This document shows, piece by piece, positions 59,434-62,682 of a stretch of DNA of 62,682 nucleotides. Location of the stretch: positions 1 to 62,682 of the forward strand of contig JAJYKS010000006.1 of assembly GCA_021788365.1 (NCBI GenBank). Direction: 5' to 3'. Every line of letters starts with the position of its first letter. The first letter of the stretch is position 1. This stretch comes from a bacterium. GTDB taxonomy: Bacteria; Patescibacteria; Microgenomatia; UBA1400; UBA12108. Both the position numbers and the translations under genes were made by a program. The notes beneath the pieces are model-generated. The model did no database searches, was not told where the DNA came from, and saw only the letters and a program-made list of their open reading frames with translations.

Positions 59434-60453
59434 ATGGATTACGCCTCGCTCGTATCAGAGTACGACCATCTTGTCGCCGAATCTGCCGATCCGACAAATG
59501 CCGCTCGGCTCGGCGAGATCGGCGAAGCCATCAGTGAACTGGAACCAAAGGTTGGTATTGCTCGAGAACTCGTCTCCCTTGATACTCAAATCGCCGATTC
59601 GACAAGTTTGGCGAATGATCCCGAATTAGGCAAATTAGCCAAGGACGAAGTCGTAGAACTCAAAGAAATACGTGAAGCCAAGCTCGCCGCGCTCCAGGCG
59701 CTCGAATCGAGCCCGGACACCGCCGAAGACAAGCGCCCCGCGATAGTGGAGTTCCGCCCTGGTGCAGGCGGTGAAGAAGCAAAAATCTGGGTAAATGATC
59801 TCTTTCGCATGTATACTCGCTTTGCCGACCTCGTCGGTCTCAAATACGAAACATTGGACGAGGGCACCTACCTCTTCAGCGGTCGCCCCAACGACCCCAC
59901 ACTGCCCCAAGGCGCCTATGGCCTCCTTAAGTGGGAGTCCGGCGTCCACCGGGTGCAGCGCGTGCCGGAGACCGAAGCACAGGGGCGTATCCACACTTCA
60001 ACTGCCAGTGTTGCCGTGCTACCAAAGGTAGACCCGCAGAAGATTACCGTTCGCGACGAAGATTTGGAGTGGCAGTTCTTTCGTGCAGGGGGACACGGTG
60101 GCCAAAACGTGAACAAGGTTAGTACAGCCGTACGTCTCATCCACAAGCCAACCGGCATCACCGTCGTCTCTACCCAAGAGCGATACCAAGAGCGCAATCG
60201 CCAGATCTGTCTGGACTACCTCCGCGCCCAGTTGTGGGAACGGCAGGAAGAGGAGCGGCTCGCCAAACAGAAGAATACCCGCCGCGCGGCGGTTGGCCGC
60301 GGGATGCGTGCGGAAAAGATCAGGACCTACAACTACCCCCAAAATCGCGTCACCGATCATCGGATCGGTGTATCTTGGCACAATCTCGAAGCAATCCTCG
60401 AGGGCAGTCTCACCGAGCTCCTGAAAACCGTCCACATGGAAATGAATAAATAA
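59434..60453 (+). CDS. prfA: Peptide chain release factor 1
   Basis: RF1 terminates at UAA and UAG. The GGQ loop is in RAGGHGGQNVNKVSTAVRL, and it has VHRVQRVPETEAQGRIHTSTASVAVLP with the codon-recognition domain between. 339 aa, a little short. TATACT (59422-59427) is six bases before the ATG. Confidence 0.95.
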   Translation: MDYASLVSEYDHLVAESADPTNAARLGEIGEAISELEPKVGIARELVSLDTQIADSTSLANDPELGKLAKDEVVELKEIREAKLAALQALESSPDTAEDKRPAIVEFRPGAGGEEAKIWVNDLFRMYTRFADLVGLKYETLDEGTYLFSGRPNDPTLPQGAYGLLKWESGVHRVQRVPETEAQGRIHTSTASVAVLPKVDPQKITVRDEDLEWQFFRAGGHGGQNVNKVSTAVRLIHKPTGITVVSTQERYQERNRQICLDYLRAQLWERQEEERLAKQKNTRRAAVGRGMRAEKIRTYNYPQNRVTDHRIGVSWHNLEAILEGSLTELLKTVHMEMNK

Positions 60454-60474
60454 AACTAATTACCAAACTCGAAA

Positions 60475-61665
60475 TTACTGAGACTGCGGCTCGGCCTTGA
60501 GAGTTACGGTCAAAGGTATCGTTCCCCCATTGCGGTAGACCGTCACCGCCACCTTGTCCCCTATCTTTTTAGTGAGGAGGAGCTGTGCCAAGCCGCCAGA
60601 TGATTCAGCAACATTCTTTCCGTCAAACGTTGTCACAATATCGCCTTGTTGCACCCCAGCATCGGCGGCAGAGCTACCGGGGACCACAGAGACTACATAG
60701 GCACCAGCCGGCACATTGTTGAGGAGTGCTACATCCTTCGAGATGGATTTATACTGTACCCCAAGGAAGGCACGATCAAACTTACCGGTTGTATTAAAGG
60801 TGTTTAAGGTATCTTTTACCACGTTTATGGGGAGTGCAAAGCCTATGTTCTGCCCTGCCTGTGACACCGCTACGTTCACCCCCACAACTTGTCCCACCGA
60901 GTTTAGAAGTGGTCCTCCAGAATTACCAGGGTTTATGGCTGCGTCAGTCTGAATCACATTGGAGAGTTGCTCCGACATACCGCCCATTGCGTCCCCTGCC
61001 GTTATCCCACGCCCCAAGCCAGATACGACGCCGGTAGTTACCGTATCGCGGAACTCGCCGAGTGCGGTCCCAATGGCGATCACAAACTGTCCCACTTGCA
61101 GGTTATTAGAGTCGCCCATGGCGACAACCGGCAGATTGCTTGCATCTATCTTGAGGATGGCCAGATCGTTTACGGGATCTCGCCAGATTTGCTGCACGGT
61201 ATATGTCTTATTGTCTTTGGTGACTACCTTATACTGGCTGGGACTGCCGGTCGCGACAACGTGTTTGTTGGTCACAATAAGTCCGTCGGCGGCGACTATA
61301 AAACCACTGCCTATGTCTACCGTTTGGGGCGTAGTGTTCTGGCTGCCCTGCTGACCACCAGGAACAGAAAACACGCCAAAGGGATCAAGGAAAAAGGGAG
61401 CTAGGTTTTGCTGTGGCTGCTGTGTCATAGACACGGTAACGACGGCAGGAGATACGTTTTTAGCAACATCGATGACTACGGACTCTTCGGTAAGAACTTT
61501 TTGTTGCAATGCCTGCCCAGTACTTGCTGTCTGCTTTGGTAACACTTTGTCGAGAAACGGCAATGTCCATACTCGGTCGGATACCGCTCCCGACACGAAC
61601 ACTACCATCACAAACACACCCGAGAGTACGCCGATTAAAAATGTCGAAAAACCCGTGCGTTTCAT
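60475..61665 (-). CDS. HtrA/DegP-type serine protease
   Basis: An N-terminal membrane anchor (residues ~6-28) leads to a trypsin-like domain with the triad His (TNKHVV), Asp (DPVNDLAILKID) and Ser (NPGNSGGPLLNS), followed by one PDZ domain (VVPGSSAADAGVQQGDIVTTFDG). 396 aa. It acts in extracytoplasmic protein quality control. TATATT lies six bases before the ATG. Confidence 0.93.
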   Translation of the reverse strand: MKRTGFSTFLIGVLSGVFVMVVFVSGAVSDRVWTLPFLDKVLPKQTASTGQALQQKVLTEESVVIDVAKNVSPAVVTVSMTQQPQQNLAPFFLDPFGVFSVPGGQQGSQNTTPQTVDIGSGFIVAADGLIVTNKHVVATGSPSQYKVVTKDNKTYTVQQIWRDPVNDLAILKIDASNLPVVAMGDSNNLQVGQFVIAIGTALGEFRDTVTTGVVSGLGRGITAGDAMGGMSEQLSNVIQTDAAINPGNSGGPLLNSVGQVVGVNVAVSQAGQNIGFALPINVVKDTLNTFNTTGKFDRAFLGVQYKSISKDVALLNNVPAGAYVVSVVPGSSAADAGVQQGDIVTTFDGKNVAESSGGLAQLLLTKKIGDKVAVTVYRNGGTIPLTVTLKAEPQSQ

Positions 61666-61725
61666 AGATTAAATATATCATTACCTCGCCGCACTGAAAA
61701 AAAACTGAAACAGATACCTCAAAAC

Positions 61726-61747
61726 ACCAGATCACATACCTGGTATG
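61726..61747. repeat. Second CATACCWGGTATG dyad
   Basis: CATACCTGGTATG (61735-61747) with the preceding ACCAGATCA repeats the left half of the 34-bp palindrome at 3593-3626. It lies between the HtrA gene and the end of the S41 protease gene. Confidence 0.6.
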
Positions 61748-61752
61748 CAGTG

Positions 61753-62682
61753 TTACTTTACCAAAAGCTTTACCGCAGCGTCGAGTTGCAGGTCTTTGGC
61801 GGGATCATCTCCTGACGCGACCTTCATATCTGGCGTTATCCCCTCTTTACCAATCCAGCGACCCGATGGCAAGAGCCAGTGGGCGATTGTTACGTGCAAG
61901 CTGGATCCGTCGGGGAGGTCTTGTATTTCCTGTACCGTTCCCTTTCCGAATGACTGCTCGCCTACAATGGTCGCCCGTTTATGATCTTGGAGTGCCCCAG
62001 CAGTTATTTCAGCCGCAGAAGCGGAGCCACCGTTTATAAGAACGGTCATAGGGATAGATAAGAGGCTACCATGACGATTCACCGTATAGGTATCCGTGTT
62101 TGTTCTGCCTTGCTGCTGCACCACGACCCCGCTATCCACAAACTCAGACACAATGTACACAGCCTCATCCAGATATCCACCTGGGTTATCACGAAGGTCA
62201 AGAACCAGTCCATCAACATGGTTCGCCTGTATCTCGGCGATTTTTTGTGCCCACTCGGATTCAGTGTTCCCACCAAACTGGTGCAAAGATAGGTGCGCGA
62301 TGGTCTTACCACCCTGTTTCACATACGAAAGCTCGACAGAAGGCACGGTTATGGTGTCACGGGTAATATCTAGAGGAGTTGTTTTTGTTGCCCCCGTATG
62401 AAGTACTGTCAATGTCACCACGGTCCCCTTATCACCCCTAATATCGGTCACGGCGGTGGGCAAAGTCATATTTGTTGTATCGACATCCAGATTTTTCTTT
62501 GCATCTTTTATGTGCAAAATTAGGTCGCCGGCCTTAATCCCAGCTTTCTCCGCCGGACTACCGGCTATGGGCGAAACTACCGCCAATACACTATCCTTAT
62601 ACCCAAGCTCAATTCCTACACCATAAAAAGAACCGGAAAGGTTTTCATTTGCTTGCTTGTTCTCGTCGGGTGTTAGGTACTG
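61753..62682 (-). CDS. C-terminal processing peptidase (S41 family), 5' end outside the window
   Basis: The frame continues through the window edge at 62682, so the start is missing. Visible are GVGIELGYKDS... with a PDZ domain (SPIAGSPAEKAGIKAGDLILHI), the catalytic region VLDLRDNPGGYLDEA, the Ser site INGGSASAAEITAGALQDH and Lys in GEQSFGKGTVQ. It is a Ser/Lys protease, CtpA-like, with HtrA next to it. It probably has a membrane anchor upstream of the window. Confidence 0.92.
   Translation of the reverse strand, partial: QYLTPDENKQANENLSGSFYGVGIELGYKDSVLAVVSPIAGSPAEKAGIKAGDLILHIKDAKKNLDVDTTNMTLPTAVTDIRGDKGTVVTLTVLHTGATKTTPLDITRDTITVPSVELSYVKQGGKTIAHLSLHQFGGNTESEWAQKIAEIQANHVDGLVLDLRDNPGGYLDEAVYIVSEFVDSGVVVQQQGRTNTDTYTVNRHGSLLSIPMTVLINGGSASAAEITAGALQDHKRATIVGEQSFGKGTVQEIQDLPDGSSLHVTIAHWLLPSGRWIGKEGITPDMKVASGDDPAKDLQLDAAVKLLVK

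Overview
The window looks like a chromosomal segment of a Patescibacteria (CPR) genome, perhaps Microgenomates-like; that lineage call is inference. It rests on compact essential genes, trimmed enzymes (ThrRS without TGS, PheT without its tRNA-binding OB domain, a MurF-like ligase without its N-terminal domain, a very short LspA-like protein), a full type IV pilus locus, and several small unrecognised proteins that resemble CPR-restricted families. TGA is used as an ordinary stop.

Layout. 1-1.6 kb: two distantly related small proteins behind a strong promoter and a structured leader, then three GC-rich hairpins. 1.6-7.9 kb: thrS, infC-rpmI-rplT and pheST, with thrS and pheST each preceded by a leader-peptide attenuator. 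7.9-15.7 kb: class A PBP (minus), tyrS, a 34-aa membrane peptide, recG, rpmF, nusB, rnc, rpsP and a KH-domain protein. 15.7-28 kb: type IV pilus locus, with pilMNO and a PilX-like gene (minus), seven plus-strand pilin-like genes, then pilD, another pilin, pilC, pilT and pilB (minus). 28-34.2 kb: HolB-like gene, gyrB, ppa, gyrA and a DUF2892 protein. 34.2-43.2 kb: a peroxiredoxin broken by a 34-bp tandem duplication, a PAP2-type membrane protein, a phosphodiester-glycosidase-like protein, an RBBP9-type hydrolase, ddl, a MurF-like ligase, an alpha/beta hydrolase, a small winged-helix regulator, a Xer recombinase, an unknown gene and an HD-type protein. A 751-bp gene-free stretch follows. 43.9-53.4 kb: multi-pass membrane protein, yebC, TPR protein, LytR-C-type protein, queA, an RluA-type synthase, lspA-like, dksA/traR-like, lgt, a membrane hydrolase, tRNA-Leu(CAA), dnaB and an MBL-fold protein. 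53.6-62.7 kb: two envelope proteins, a third attenuator, a small protein, an M20 peptidase, a GNAT, hisS, an EamA transporter, rpmE, prfA, an HtrA protease and an S41 protease cut by the window end.

Regulation is the most striking part. Most first genes of transcription units have a -10 hexamer only 6-8 nt before the start codon, so their mRNAs should be leaderless. Genes inside operons more often carry Shine-Dalgarno sequences. Three aminoacyl-tRNA synthetase units have classical transcription attenuators: a leader peptide with five Thr codons before thrS, one with four Phe codons before pheST, and one with two His codons before the hisS operon. Each is followed by mutually exclusive antiterminator and terminator stems.

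The window also holds nine degenerate tandem repeats with a period of exactly seven bases, mostly at gene starts and sometimes inside coding sequence. Two copies of a 116-119 bp inverted-repeat element show compensatory base changes in their stems, and a CATACCWGGTATG dyad recurs.
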